In this document: positions 43,887-53,584 of the stretch, piece by piece
How positions within the stretch are numbered: the first letter of the stretch is position 1
Layout: the number at the start of each line of letters is the position of its first letter
NCBI RefSeq assembly: GCF_026230175.1
Contig: NZ_CP104208.1
Location: 806,001-870,000 of the forward strand
DNA: 64,000 bases
Direction of reading: 5' to 3'
Origin: Desulfovibrio mangrovi
GTDB taxonomy: Bacteria > Desulfobacterota > Desulfovibrionia > Desulfovibrionales > Desulfovibrionaceae
Position numbers and translations under genes: made by a program
The notes under the pieces: model-generated
The model's database searches: none
What the model saw: only the letters and a program-made list of their open reading frames with translations
Told to the model about the DNA's origin: nothing

Positions 43887-46800
43887 TTAGCTTCGTCCGG
43901 CACTTCCCAGATCCGGATCTCCGCAATGCCTCAGTATGAACTCGCGTGCGATGTTTCGCAGTTCTACCGCTGTATTCCATGAAGCGCCATCTGCTTCTGG
44001 CCCTGTTGGTTGAACTTCGATGGGCTTGCCGATGGTGACGGTGATCGACCCTCGGCGGGGAAACCACGAATCCGCACGGAGCATGGAACGGGTGCCCCTG
44101 ATGGCTATGGGAACCACAGGTGCGCCGCTTTCAGCGGCGGCGATGAAGGCCCCCATGTGGAAGGGACGCAGCCCCGGAGCGCGGGTGAACGTGCCTTCAG
44201 CGAAATACATCAGGATGCGGCCAGCCTTGGCCTGTCTTGAAATGCGGCGGGCGTCCTCAATTCCCTTCTGCATATCAAAACGTTCGACGAATTCGGTATG
44301 AACGCGCTGCATGAGAAACCGGAGTGCGGCATTGGCGGCAAGCTCGGCTTTTGCAACGAAGCTCACGGGATGCGGCAGAGTTGCGGCAAGCACGTAGCCG
44401 TCGAGATAGCTGGCGTGGTTGGCGACTATGACGCAGGGACGATCCGTGGGCAGGTTTTCAAGCCCGCGTACCATGAGGCGTGTGCCTGTGCTCAGACCGA
44501 GCAGCCGTGCAAGGGTGTGCAGGGCAGTCCAGCGCCACGAGAGCGCGGGCAGGGCAATGATGGAAAGAATGCCCAGCGTGGCAAGGATGACATAGAGGCT
44601 CCACGCCCGGAAGGCGAATAGGCTGTCCGAAAGGGCGCGGCGGGCACGGCGTAGCTGTTGGGGCATGGACGAGAGGATCTGCCTGGCAAGGATAAGCCAC
44701 AGCGCCCCTGCGGGTCTGCCGAGCCTGCCTTGTTCGTACCGTTCCTTGCTCGCCGCCCTGCGTACCTTGCCACTGGATGTCTTGAGCACAGTGCCGGGGG
44801 GCACAAGCAGCACCTCATCAGCAGGCGTACCCGCGAGGTCTACGGCGAGGCTGTTGATTTCTGCGATGATCTGTTCCCGTGTTTCGGGAGAGGATTCCCG
44901 TGTCTCTGCCAGCACGACGAGGCGTTCCGTCCCCATGTCGGACGTGGCGTCCGCTTCGGGGGGTGTCCCGGGAGCCGGGCTTGAATCCGGCCCTCGCGTA
45001 TGGCTGCCGAAGACGGCCACGCAGCTCTTGCGGATTCCCTGCACCTTTCCTATCGCTTCTTCAAGCTCCTCTGGCGTTATGTTGCGTCCGGCACGAATGA
45101 TGATGTCCTTGATGCGGCCGGTGATGAACACGTCGCCGCAGACCATGTAGGCAAGGTCGCCTGAATCCAGCCAGCCGTCGCGGAACAGTTTGCCTGTCTG
45201 TTCAGGGTTGCGGAAATACCCGCTGGTGGCGGAAGGACCGCGGAAGTGAAGCTGGCCTACTCTGCGTTCGGGGAGTTCGCGTCCGGCGTCATCCACAATG
45301 CGGACTTCGTGACCGGTCAGAGGGCTGCCGGAAGAAACAAACTGCAATGCATTGTCATCGTCAGCATCTGCCGGAAGGGCGAGTCCGTCGCGCTGAAAGG
45401 TTTCGCGTTGGACCCGGTCGATGAGCGGCCCCCGGTCCGTCGGCGGGAATGTGAGCCCCACAGAGCATTCCGCCAGTCCATATACCGGCATCACGGCTTC
45501 CTGTTTCAAGCCGCAGACGGAGAAGCGTTCGATTAATCGGCGGACGGTTTCCGCGCTTACAGGTTCGGCTCCATTACACACGGCGCGCAGGGAAGAGAGG
45601 TCGAGCTCCCTGAGGTCTTCTTCTGTCACTTTGCGCAGGCAGAGTTCAAAGCCGAAATTGGGCGAGGCAGTGATGCTTCCCCGGTAACGATGTACAGCCT
45701 GGAACCAGCGTAGCGGCCGCGTGAGAAAGCCGATGGGCGACATGATGACCAACTGTGAGCCGAAATACAGGCTGCCGAGCCACGCGCCGATGAGCCCCAT
45801 GTCGTGGTAGAGCGGCAGCCAGCTGACAAAGACATCGTTGGGGGTTGCCTGCACGTTCTGCCCCATGGCGCGAATGTTGGCGAGCAGGTTGGCGTGGCTG
45901 AGCACTACCCCTTTGGGGTTGCCGGTGCTGCCGGAAGTGTATTGCAGAAAGGCGGTGTCCTGCGGATTGACCTGCGGCGTCCAGAAGGCCCCGGAATCGG
46001 AGGAAAGCTCCTCCACGGTTACGATGCGATGCAGCGATTCCACCTGCGACTTGAGCAGGCGCGCGAAGGGCTTGGCCTCCGGCATGGAAACGAGCGTTGA
46101 GGCGGCGCAGTTCTGCAGAATGCTCCTGTGTCGCCGCAGGTGGTCTTCCAGTCGGGCCTGACGGACAGGAGGGTACAGCGGTACGGGAATGCCGCCGGCA
46201 AGCAGTATGCCGAGAAAGGTGAAGAAGTAGTCCGGCCCGGTGGGGAGCATGATCGCCACCGGCTCAGCGGGCTTGATGTCCAGATGTTGCAGCCCACGCG
46301 CCACTGCATCCGCGCCTTCCTTCAACTGGTGGAAGGAGAGGGTGTCGCCTTCTTCCTTGTCCTTGTAAAAACGGATGTGCAGCCGGTCGGGATGGTGTGT
46401 TACGTGCCATTCGATCACGTCGACCAGCGTACGGGCGTTGTGTGGAACGGCATCGGGGCGTTCCGTTTCCTCTGGCTTCTTGGCAGGAACGAGTGAATCG
46501 CCGGCAGGTTGGTCTGCAGCGTGGGCCGGAGTTGCGGCTGTGCGGAGCCGGGATATCGCCCGCAACAGATCGCGGGGGGACTCGGCATCGGTGAATGTCC
46601 GTTCGGGCAGTGTTACGCCGAAGGCGTTTTCGACGCGTGTGAGCAGTTCCATGCGCGCGAGGCTGTCAAGCCCAAGATCCCGATCAATCGAGTGGTCAAG
46701 GTGAACGGGGCGGTCTGCCGCCTTAGGGTGCAGTTCAGCGACAAGCTCCCGGACAAGACGCAACAGGAGGTCCTCGACATGTTCGGGCGTGCCGTTTGTC

Positions 46801-46904
46801 GAAGCCGGAGTCTCTTGCCCCGTCTTCCGGGCCTGCACCTGCTCAGCTTCCCGAACCGCCGTGTTCGCTTCGCGCCCGGCATCGTCGTTGCGGTGAAACG
46901 CCAT
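43887..46904 (-). CDS. ACP - fatty-acyl-AMP ligase - PlsC acyltransferase fusion
   Basis: A protein of 1005 residues. An acyl carrier domain (about 40-120) has the phosphopantetheine Ser near 81 in LGLDSLARM. An AMP-forming ligase follows (about 155-715): YTSGSTGNPKG, PLYHDMGLIG and DSGDLAY are typical of fatty-acyl-AMP ligases. After a hydrophobic hinge near 770-800 comes a PlsC-type acyltransferase with NHASYLD (catalytic His near 828) and FAEGTFTR. It could activate a fatty acid, load it on its own carrier and transfer it to a glycerol-type or other acceptor at the membrane. GGAGG precedes the ATG. Confidence 0.88.
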   Translation of the reverse strand: MAFHRNDDAGREANTAVREAEQVQARKTGQETPASTNGTPEHVEDLLLRLVRELVAELHPKAADRPVHLDHSIDRDLGLDSLARMELLTRVENAFGVTLPERTFTDAESPRDLLRAISRLRTAATPAHAADQPAGDSLVPAKKPEETERPDAVPHNARTLVDVIEWHVTHHPDRLHIRFYKDKEEGDTLSFHQLKEGADAVARGLQHLDIKPAEPVAIMLPTGPDYFFTFLGILLAGGIPVPLYPPVRQARLEDHLRRHRSILQNCAASTLVSMPEAKPFARLLKSQVESLHRIVTVEELSSDSGAFWTPQVNPQDTAFLQYTSGSTGNPKGVVLSHANLLANIRAMGQNVQATPNDVFVSWLPLYHDMGLIGAWLGSLYFGSQLVIMSPIGFLTRPLRWFQAVHRYRGSITASPNFGFELCLRKVTEEDLRELDLSSLRAVCNGAEPVSAETVRRLIERFSVCGLKQEAVMPVYGLAECSVGLTFPPTDRGPLIDRVQRETFQRDGLALPADADDDNALQFVSSGSPLTGHEVRIVDDAGRELPERRVGQLHFRGPSATSGYFRNPEQTGKLFRDGWLDSGDLAYMVCGDVFITGRIKDIIIRAGRNITPEELEEAIGKVQGIRKSCVAVFGSHTRGPDSSPAPGTPPEADATSDMGTERLVVLAETRESSPETREQIIAEINSLAVDLAGTPADEVLLVPPGTVLKTSSGKVRRAASKERYEQGRLGRPAGALWLILARQILSSMPQQLRRARRALSDSLFAFRAWSLYVILATLGILSIIALPALSWRWTALHTLARLLGLSTGTRLMVRGLENLPTDRPCVIVANHASYLDGYVLAATLPHPVSFVAKAELAANAALRFLMQRVHTEFVERFDMQKGIEDARRISRQAKAGRILMYFAEGTFTRAPGLRPFHMGAFIAAAESGAPVVPIAIRGTRSMLRADSWFPRRGSITVTIGKPIEVQPTGPEADGASWNTAVELRNIAREFILRHCGDPDLGSAGRS

Positions 46905-47258
46905 GCGCCCCTCCTTGCATTGCGGTCGTCATCGGTCCTTCTCCGATCAGATCAGTATGCGGGAGGTTGGCTGTGCGGGCAATTACAATTCTTGTTTGGG
47001 GTATTACGTCGGAGTGTGGGGCGAGAGAGGTTGCCGAGGCTAGGGGGGGCAGGTGCTATTTTCGCCCGTGTTGTGGAATCGAAAGGATGTTGCGTGATCC
47101 TTTGGTTCTTTCGTTGTTGCGCCTTCTGCCGGAAAAGTGGCGTGTATTGCATGAATCTTGGCGCGGTCTGCGATACTCATGTCGCGATTTGTTTTCTATC
47201 TTCCAATCAACGACGGCAGGAAGCCGTAACAATACAGATTAGCTCGGAGGATAGATAC
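46905..47258. other. Divergent intergenic region with a short dyad
   Basis: About 354 bases between the acyl ligase fusion (minus) and the short-chain dehydrogenase (plus). A 7-bp inverted repeat (47082-47088 with 47097-47103) might be an operator or small hairpin. A frame open upstream of the dehydrogenase is an extension without a start signal. No gene is seen. Confidence 0.45.
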
Positions 47259-48086
47259 ATGGTGGATAATACCAATAAAGTCGCATTGGTGACTGGTGCT
47301 TCGTCTGGCATGGGCATGGATTTTGTCGAGAGCCTGCTTAAAGAAGGGATGATCGTTTATGCGGCAGCAAGACGTATGGAGCGCATGGACAAACTCCGTG
47401 AAATGGGCGCACATGTCCTCAAAATGGATATCACCAAGGATACGGATGTCCGTGCTGCTATAACTTCCATTGAGGTAAAGCATGGTGGCGTTGATGTGCT
47501 GGTGAACAATGCTGGTTTTGGTTTGTATGGTTCCATGGAGGAAACATCCATGGAAGATGCCCGCTATCAGTTTGAAGTGAATTTTTTTGGTCTAGCTCGT
47601 CTCACGCAACTCGTGTTGCCGTATATGCGCAAGCAGCGTTCGGGCAAGATCATCAACATTTCTTCTGTCGGTGGTAAGATTTATACACCTCTCGGTAGCT
47701 GGTATCATGCAACCAAGCATGCATTGGAGGGATGGTCTGATTGCCTGCGTCTCGAAGTGTCACAATTCGGCATTGATGTGGTCATTATTGAGCCGGGCGG
47801 TATTGCCACAGAGTTTGCGGATGTCATGAGTGAGAATATGACTAAGCGTTCTGGCGACGGGCCCTATAGCCATATGGTGAAAGGCTATTTGAAGATGTTT
47901 GAATCATTTGGGAGCAAGATGCTTTCCAAGCCGAAGGTCATCACCGAATTGATCCTCAAGGCTGTTCGCTCCGGTCGACCCAAGACGCGTTACTATGCAG
48001 GTAGGGGGGCGTTTACGTTGTTTTTTTTGCGCAGGCTGCTTTGTGATCGACTTTTCGACCGTGTCGCAATGTCCTTGGTTAGATAG
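47259..48086 (+). CDS. Short-chain dehydrogenase/reductase
   Basis: A soluble enzyme of 275 residues, classical SDR. Cofactor motif TGASSGMG near 12-19, NNAG near 84-87, and catalytic Ser near 139 with Y-x-x-x-K (YHATK) near 152-156. An Arg-Arg after the second strand (AARRMER) favours NADPH. GGAGG lies upstream of the ATG. It is divergent from the fatty-acyl ligase and may reduce a lipid-linked ketone or aldehyde; this is inferred from position. Confidence 0.88.
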   Translation: MVDNTNKVALVTGASSGMGMDFVESLLKEGMIVYAAARRMERMDKLREMGAHVLKMDITKDTDVRAAITSIEVKHGGVDVLVNNAGFGLYGSMEETSMEDARYQFEVNFFGLARLTQLVLPYMRKQRSGKIINISSVGGKIYTPLGSWYHATKHALEGWSDCLRLEVSQFGIDVVIIEPGGIATEFADVMSENMTKRSGDGPYSHMVKGYLKMFESFGSKMLSKPKVITELILKAVRSGRPKTRYYAGRGAFTLFFLRRLLCDRLFDRVAMSLVR

Positions 48087-48319
48087 GAGCACTGCATGGG
48101 GTATGCCTGTTTCGCGGCCGAGCGTCAGGGGGCATGCCGGGGGTGGTCATCAATGTTCTTCACCCCCATGGCCTTGCGCCATACCACGTGGGGGTGGCGC
48201 GTGTGCCTGTCAGCGCGCCGCCCTCATGTATGGTTCTATACCTACTGCCGGGCTTATTCCTGAGCCTTCTCGTTGTGCGGGCTTGTCTGAGGGCAGTCCT
48301 AAAGGATACAAGTGTTGGC

Positions 48320-49318
48320 ATGAAACAAGCGACTCGGTTTACTGTCGACAGCAGCTGGAAGATGTTGCTGGCTGACCTGGGTATCGGCGAAACAGCTCTG
48401 CTGCGGCTTGCCGGTCTGCCTGTGGACCTTTTTTCCCGACAAGGGGCTACGCTGGAGGTGGATGATTATTTCTCCTTCTGGCGGGGGTTGGAGCAGTTCG
48501 CGGGAGAGAAAGAACTTGCTCTGCTTATTGGGCAGGCCATTTCTCCCGAGATGTTCAACCCGGCATTGTTTGCCAGTTTTTGCAGCCCGGACTTGAATAC
48601 GGCTATGAAGCGGATGCAGCAATACAAGCCGCTGTGCGGTCCCATGAATCTCACTTTGGAGATCGACGAGGTTGCCACCAGCGTGACAGTGGATTGCGCA
48701 GGTTACTGCAAGAGAATTCCTGCATCTCTCGGGGCCATGGACGCTGTTTTCTTTACGCAGCTGGCTCGGATGGGAACTCGTCACCGGATAACGCCCACTG
48801 AGGTTGTATTTGCTCATACTCCTGCTGACCGAAAGGCGTATGAAGAATTCTTCGGTGTCCCCGTGACCGTTGGCGATGTCTATCGGACGACTTTCAGTGC
48901 AGAAGACGCCTCAATGCCGTTCTTGTCTGAAAACCATGGCATGTGGGAGTTCTTTGAGCCAGCCTTGAACAAGCGGCTTTCTGAGCTGGAAGAGGGCGCC
49001 TCCACCAGCGCGCGGGTTCGGTCTTTGTTGTTGGAGATGTTGCCGCGTGGCGAGTCGTCCGTGGATGACGCCGCCGGGTATCTCGCCATGTCAAAGCGGA
49101 CATTGCAGCGTAAGCTGACAGACGAAAGGCAGTCTTTTCAGGGTATCCTTAAAGCGACTCGCAAGGATTTGGCTGAATACTACCTTTCAAACTCGACAAT
49201 TCCGCAAGGGGAGATATCCTTTCTGCTCGGCTTTCAGGATACCAACTCATTTACCCGCGCCTTTTCCAATTGGACTGGGCAAACTCCCGGCCAGTATCGG
49301 CTTACAACGATTCAATAG
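48320..49318 (+). CDS. AraC-family regulator with N-terminal ligand-binding domain
   Basis: A DNA-binding protein of 332 residues. The N-terminal 200 residues resemble the arabinose-binding-type domain of OruR/ArgR-like AraC proteins, and the C-terminal 100 carry two helix-turn-helix motifs (AAGYLAMSKRTLQRKL and ISFLLGFQDTNSFTRAF). I chose the ATG at 48320 because it matches the start of the conserved domain, with AAAGG upstream. It may control the short-chain dehydrogenase or the acyl ligase fusion. Confidence 0.85.
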   Translation: MKQATRFTVDSSWKMLLADLGIGETALLRLAGLPVDLFSRQGATLEVDDYFSFWRGLEQFAGEKELALLIGQAISPEMFNPALFASFCSPDLNTAMKRMQQYKPLCGPMNLTLEIDEVATSVTVDCAGYCKRIPASLGAMDAVFFTQLARMGTRHRITPTEVVFAHTPADRKAYEEFFGVPVTVGDVYRTTFSAEDASMPFLSENHGMWEFFEPALNKRLSELEEGASTSARVRSLLLEMLPRGESSVDDAAGYLAMSKRTLQRKLTDERQSFQGILKATRKDLAEYYLSNSTIPQGEISFLLGFQDTNSFTRAFSNWTGQTPGQYRLTTIQ

Positions 49319-49593
49319 CTCGTTTTCAAAGCAGACCGTTGTCAAAGGTCAGGCGAATCAACTTGTCTGTGGTCTTACAGCCCACATTGCTCAAGAGGAT
49401 GTGTCGGCAATTTACGCTTGCTAATCAGAACTCTGGCAGAAAGGCTCTCCCCAACACAATCATTGCTCCCATCCCTTCAGTGCTTATGCTTACTATTGGA
49501 GAGTCCCGTTTCATCGTGAGCACAATGACCGCATGGACCGGCCGGATTGTAGCCGTGACGCAGGCTGGTGGGACATGCATTTGGGAGGGAGCC

Positions 49594-49788
49594 ATGAAGA
49601 TCGCCGTCAAATTGACCTTTTTCGGTGAAGAGATCACGAAGCTTGTGGATTATCCTGGCAGGCCGACGAGTCAGGGAGAGGTGGTCCAGTGGCTCATGAG
49701 CCAGACGGATATACAGTGGACCGATTATGACAGCGCCTCGCAGGAGGACAAAATTCTTTACCATTATGATGAGGGTACCGTGCAGTAA
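49594..49788 (+). CDS. Small protein of unknown function
   Basis: A protein of 64 residues, acidic and soluble, without a signal peptide. GGAGG lies just upstream of the ATG, which is my main reason to call it. The pattern of alternating hydrophobic residues at the N-terminus (MKIAVKLTFF) and DYDSASQEDK later suggests a small folded domain. I do not recognise the family. Confidence 0.5.
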   Translation: MKIAVKLTFFGEEITKLVDYPGRPTSQGEVVQWLMSQTDIQWTDYDSASQEDKILYHYDEGTVQ

Positions 49789-49873
49789 CCGTGCGGTAAA
49801 CTCATGCTGAATATATGTGAATGCCTGTCCGTTTTGCGGGCGGGCGTTTTCAATTTTGGTGAGTGTTTGCCGG

Positions 49874-50668
49874 TCAACGCAGGCAGAGAAAGAGTTCCTG
49901 CGTATCCGTCAGGCCCAGATAGTGGCGACAACCCGTATCCGCCAAAGTGGCCATGGCGGTCTCCACTCTGTAGCGGGGCAGAGCGCGGTTGCCGCTCAGT
50001 TCGGGCAGCATGGCCTGCGGAATGCACATCTCGCTGCAGCAGTGCGACAGGGCGTGCAGCCAGCGCAGCAGGCCGTCTGCGGCTAGAGCTCCGCGATCTC
50101 GTATCTTCATGTCCAGACGCGGAATGACGTTCAGGCTTTCCAGCAACATGGGGTGCACAGCCACAAGACAGAGGTCGTCTTCCCTGTTGATCATGACCTG
50201 CTGCAGGAAGGAAAACATGAATTCGTAACGGGCATTGCTGATGTGCAGTGTGCCTGCCTCCAGCCTGCGCAGGCTCGCCCGCACCCGGGATTGCACTGCC
50301 TTGCTTGCAGAGCGCGAGACCTTTTGTGCCAGTTCCCGAAGGGGGATTCTGACCATGCCCTTCACGGGTGCTTCCCGCTGCGTGCGGCGAAGGCAGGCCA
50401 GCAGAACGTCCAGATCGAACTGATCCAGACGCTCGCCCGTGAACAGGCTTGTGAACTGCGGCAGGGCGCTGATGAGGGGATAGCGGCTGACGTGCTGGCG
50501 TTTGCGGGCGTAGATGGCCTGAAAACAGTCTGAGGCGAACAACAGTTCGGGAGGCAGGAGCATGAACTGCCGCTCTGCAGGGGTAATGGATGCGTTGTCC
50601 GTGGTGCCGTAACGCCAGCCGATCTGCATGGGTTCCCTGTCGTGCAGGAAGGCATCGTCATAAAGCAT
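49874..50668 (-). CDS. TrfA-like plasmid replication initiator homologue
   Basis: A protein of 264 residues. The central part (ERLDQFDLDVLLACLRR, IPLRELAQKVSRS, RASLRRLEAGTLHI) follows the pattern of TrfA-type initiators of broad-host-range plasmids, with winged-helix character. No partition, mobilisation or iteron-like direct repeats are visible, so it may be a remnant of an integrated plasmid or a protein reused for regulation. GGGAG precedes the ATG at 50668. Inverted repeats sit just upstream. Confidence 0.55.
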   Translation of the reverse strand: MLYDDAFLHDREPMQIGWRYGTTDNASITPAERQFMLLPPELLFASDCFQAIYARKRQHVSRYPLISALPQFTSLFTGERLDQFDLDVLLACLRRTQREAPVKGMVRIPLRELAQKVSRSASKAVQSRVRASLRRLEAGTLHISNARYEFMFSFLQQVMINREDDLCLVAVHPMLLESLNVIPRLDMKIRDRGALAADGLLRWLHALSHCCSEMCIPQAMLPELSGNRALPRYRVETAMATLADTGCRHYLGLTDTQELFLCLR

Positions 50669-50702
50669 GCTAGCTCCCTTTACGGAATGTTGTGTGCAGA
50701 AT

Positions 50703-50809
50703 CCGGAAAGGAGCGAGAAACAACGCACGGAGGACGTGGCGCGCCGTATGCCCGAAGCGTAACGCTCCTTTCCGGAGAGGCGGCCGGAATCCTTTCGGCA
50801 TTCCGGCCG
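50703..50809. repeat. Inverted repeats upstream of the TrfA-like gene
   Basis: A perfect 13-bp inverted repeat has arms at 50703-50715 and 50763-50775, 47 bases apart. A second perfect 10-bp repeat has arms at 50781-50790 and 50800-50809. They fill the 183-bp gap between the TrfA-like gene and the upstream aldehyde oxidoreductase. The second may be a terminator for the oxidoreductase, although no T-run follows; the first may be a protein-binding site. Confidence 0.6.
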
Positions 50810-50851
50810 TATATACCGTGAGTGCGTTCAGGCGCAGGCCTGACAGCACTG

Positions 50852-52588
50852 CTAGAAGTTGTACACGGAATCCAGTTCGGCATCCGGCACGTCAAACACA
50901 ACCCCGTGAGGGGCAAGCGGTTCGCGCTTGAAATAGCGCGGCAGACGGTCATGTGCGGGTCCAAATCCGGCGGCCTTGTTGAATTCGCGCTCCATGCGCA
51001 GGATTTCCTGACCGAGGGCCACCACATCGCCGCCGTTCATCTTCAGGTTGTACATGGCGTTAATGCTCTCCACCATGGCATCGAAGGTCTCGGACTGGTC
51101 AAGGATGGCAAATGCGATGAACAGGCAATAGCCGGTCGCGTCCAGTGCGGCGGTGGCCACCTGCAGGTTGCGGGAAAGCTCGGCCTGCCCTTCGGAAGAA
51201 AGGGGGTTCACGTGGCCACCCACGCTCAGAATGTTGGTGGCAACGGCGTAGCCTGCGGTGTGGTCGGCACCCTGCGTGGTGGTGGCATAGGTAACACCAA
51301 TGCCCTTGACCGCGCGCGGGTCATACGCAGGCAGAGCCTGATTCTTAACAACGGGAGCGCGTTCCAGTCCGTAGCACTTGGCCGTGACCGCCGTGCCCGC
51401 ACCGAGAATGCGGCCCAGAGGCGTGCCCTTGCCGACCTGATGGATAAGGTCGATGGCTCCGTCCTTGTCGCCGAAGGGAATAACGCCAGCCTCCATGGCA
51501 ACGCCGATCGTGGCACCCATCTCAATGGTATCCAGCCCGTAGTCGTCATCAAGGCGGTCCATCAACGCAATGGCGTCCAGATCGTCAATGCCACAGTTGC
51601 CGCCATGCGACCACACGGTTTCATATTCCGGCTGCTTGGTAAGGAAGTTTCCTTCCTTGTCTACATAGATGCCCGAACACTTGATTACGCACCCCTTGTG
51701 GCAGCCATGGGTAGGATTACCACCACGCACTCGTTCCAGTTCAGCCTGCGCCTCGCCGGAAATGTTGCTCGCGTTATCATAACGTCCTGTGGAGAAGTTG
51801 CGGGTGGGATAGCCACCGGCTTCGTTCAGGATGTTGGTCAGAATGTTGGTGCCATATGCGGGTAGGCCGGTACCTGTAACGGGATGGCCTTTCAAGCCTT
51901 CCACGAATTTCTTGTTGGCGGCTTTGAAGGCATCCGGCAGAGCGGGCTTGCGGATGGAGGCCTTTTCCGCATTCACGACAATGCACTTGAAGCCCTTGGA
52001 ACCCATAACAGCACCAACACCGCCGCGACCGGCATGGCGGGTTGGACGGAATTCGGGATCTGTGACCGCAATGGTGGAGTTGGCCATGCGCATTTCGCCG
52101 GCCGTGCCAATGCTGATCATCGTGACCTTGTCGCCGAATTCTTCCTGCACTTTGTCACGCAGGGCGTAGTTGGGAAGCATGCGATAGGAATCTGCCGGTT
52201 CCACCTTGGCCCCGTTTTCGTCGATGACGAGGCGGTAGAGGGCATCGCCCTTTGCTTCGCCTTCAAAGATAATGGCGGCGTAGCCCAGTTTGGCAAGCGC
52301 CTGAGCCGCCGTGCCGCCGGCGTTGGCTTCCTTGATGGTTCCGGTGAGGGGACTTTTGCAACCTACGGATAGGCGACCTGAGGTGGCGGCTGCCGTGCCG
52401 CTCATGAGGCCGGGGGCGAAAACCAGTTTGTTTTCGGGCCCAAGCGGATGGCAGTCCGGGGGGACTTCCGTATAGATCACCTTGGTGGTCATGGCTCTGC
52501 CGCCCAGACCGGCGTAGGTGCCGACAGGGTGCGTGGTCAGGGTCGGTGCTTCGGAGCCGTTGCACTGCACGCGTAAAATGGTTTCCAT
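50852..52588 (-). CDS. Aldehyde:ferredoxin oxidoreductase (tungsten/molybdenum AOR family)
   Basis: A protein of 578 residues. It should oxidise aldehydes to carboxylic acids with ferredoxin as electron acceptor, in the cytoplasm. Family marks: the cysteines C-x3-C-x3-C (HGCHKGCVIKC) near 290 and a late TGYC near 500 hold a 4Fe-4S cluster, and DDDYGLD is the D-x-x-G-L-D pterin-binding motif. I chose the ATG at 52588, GGAGAG upstream. It lies 156 bp after flxA on the same strand, so acetaldehyde made by the alcohol dehydrogenase is a likely substrate. Confidence 0.88.
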   Translation of the reverse strand: METILRVQCNGSEAPTLTTHPVGTYAGLGGRAMTTKVIYTEVPPDCHPLGPENKLVFAPGLMSGTAAATSGRLSVGCKSPLTGTIKEANAGGTAAQALAKLGYAAIIFEGEAKGDALYRLVIDENGAKVEPADSYRMLPNYALRDKVQEEFGDKVTMISIGTAGEMRMANSTIAVTDPEFRPTRHAGRGGVGAVMGSKGFKCIVVNAEKASIRKPALPDAFKAANKKFVEGLKGHPVTGTGLPAYGTNILTNILNEAGGYPTRNFSTGRYDNASNISGEAQAELERVRGGNPTHGCHKGCVIKCSGIYVDKEGNFLTKQPEYETVWSHGGNCGIDDLDAIALMDRLDDDYGLDTIEMGATIGVAMEAGVIPFGDKDGAIDLIHQVGKGTPLGRILGAGTAVTAKCYGLERAPVVKNQALPAYDPRAVKGIGVTYATTTQGADHTAGYAVATNILSVGGHVNPLSSEGQAELSRNLQVATAALDATGYCLFIAFAILDQSETFDAMVESINAMYNLKMNGGDVVALGQEILRMEREFNKAAGFGPAHDRLPRYFKREPLAPHGVVFDVPDAELDSVYNF

Positions 52589-52697
52589 GGACTCTCCTTC
52601 CTTACTCTTGCCGCGCGTTAAGATCAAAGCTGCCCTGCAATGATCCTTTCCTGGCTGCGGCTGCGCAGCGGACCGCCAGCCGGGAACATCCTTCGCA

Positions 52698-52718
52698 GGG
52701 GCGGCACCGCGCCGCCCC
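52698..52718 (-). other. GC hairpin between flxA and the aldehyde oxidoreductase gene
   Basis: A perfect 8-bp GC stem (52698-52705 with 52711-52718) with a 5-base loop. No T-run follows on the minus strand, so it may stabilise or partly stop the transcript rather than end it fully. Confidence 0.5.
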
Positions 52719-52744
52719 CACGAAAGAATGGAGGTTCGGAATAT

Positions 52745-53584
52745 CTACATCTCGTTGGGGAGTTGTTTGAGTTGTGCCAGCGTATACACGGGCCCGTCCT
52801 TGCAGACGTAGCTTGTGCCCATGTTGCAGCGACCGCAGATGCCCACACCACATTTCATGCGTTTCTCCAGTGTGGTGACAACCTGCTCGTCGTCAAAGCC
52901 CAGCTCCTGCAGCGCCTGCACCGTGAACTTGATCATGATGGGCGGGCCGCAGGTCACGGCAACGGTATTTTCGGGGCTGGGATTGATTTCACGTAGAATG
53001 TTGGGAATGAGGCCTACCTTGTGCTTCCACTCCGGCGTGCCGTTGTCCACGGTCAGCACGGTGCGCATGTCCTTGCGTTGCAGCCACTCTTCCACTTCAT
53101 AGCCGTAGGCCATGTCTCGGGGGCTGCGGGCTCCGTAGAGCAGGGTGATATCACCGTAATCCGCACGGTTATCCAGCATGAAAAGCAGCAGCGTGCGCAG
53201 CGGAGCCATACCGATGCCGCCGCCGATGAACACGATGTTTTTGCCTTTCATGGATTCGTAGGGAAAGGCATTGCCCAGCGGAGCCCGTACGCCGATCTGG
53301 TCTCCAGCTTTGAGGCGATGCAGTCGACTGGTCAGTTCGCCCACCTTCATGACGCTGAACTGAAGGTAGTCCTTTCTGGTGGGCGGTGAATTGATGACAA
53401 AGGTGGATTCACCAACGCCGAGAACGGAGAGTTGGCCCACCTGGCCGGGTTCGAAGTTGAAAGCCTGCATTCTCTCTTCGCTGTTCAGGACCACGCGAAA
53501 GGTTTTGATGGCAGGAGTTTCCTGCACCACCTCCACAATGGTGGCCATATCCGGCAGATACACATTGGGCGGATTGCTAGTCAT
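52745..53584 (-). CDS. flxA: FlxA, FAD/NAD(H)-binding subunit of the Flx-Hdr complex
   Basis: A protein of 279 residues of the ferredoxin-NADP reductase type. The FAD-binding half comes first (FVINSPPTR), then an NAD-binding half (GGGIGMAPLR), and a C-terminal CGVGICGRCNMG-(5 residues)-C motif for a 2Fe-2S cluster. It should pass electrons between NADH and the rest of the complex. I chose the ATG at 53584, which overlaps the flxB stop. Confidence 0.9.
   Translation of the reverse strand: MTSNPPNVYLPDMATIVEVVQETPAIKTFRVVLNSEERMQAFNFEPGQVGQLSVLGVGESTFVINSPPTRKDYLQFSVMKVGELTSRLHRLKAGDQIGVRAPLGNAFPYESMKGKNIVFIGGGIGMAPLRTLLLFMLDNRADYGDITLLYGARSPRDMAYGYEVEEWLQRKDMRTVLTVDNGTPEWKHKVGLIPNILREINPSPENTVAVTCGPPIMIKFTVQALQELGFDDEQVVTTLEKRMKCGVGICGRCNMGTSYVCKDGPVYTLAQLKQLPNEM

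Noticed and set aside
46509-47258. A 250-codon N-terminal extension of the short-chain dehydrogenase
   Set aside because: It overlaps the divergent acyl ligase gene, and the GGAGG-preceded ATG at 47259 sits right before the dehydrogenase fold.
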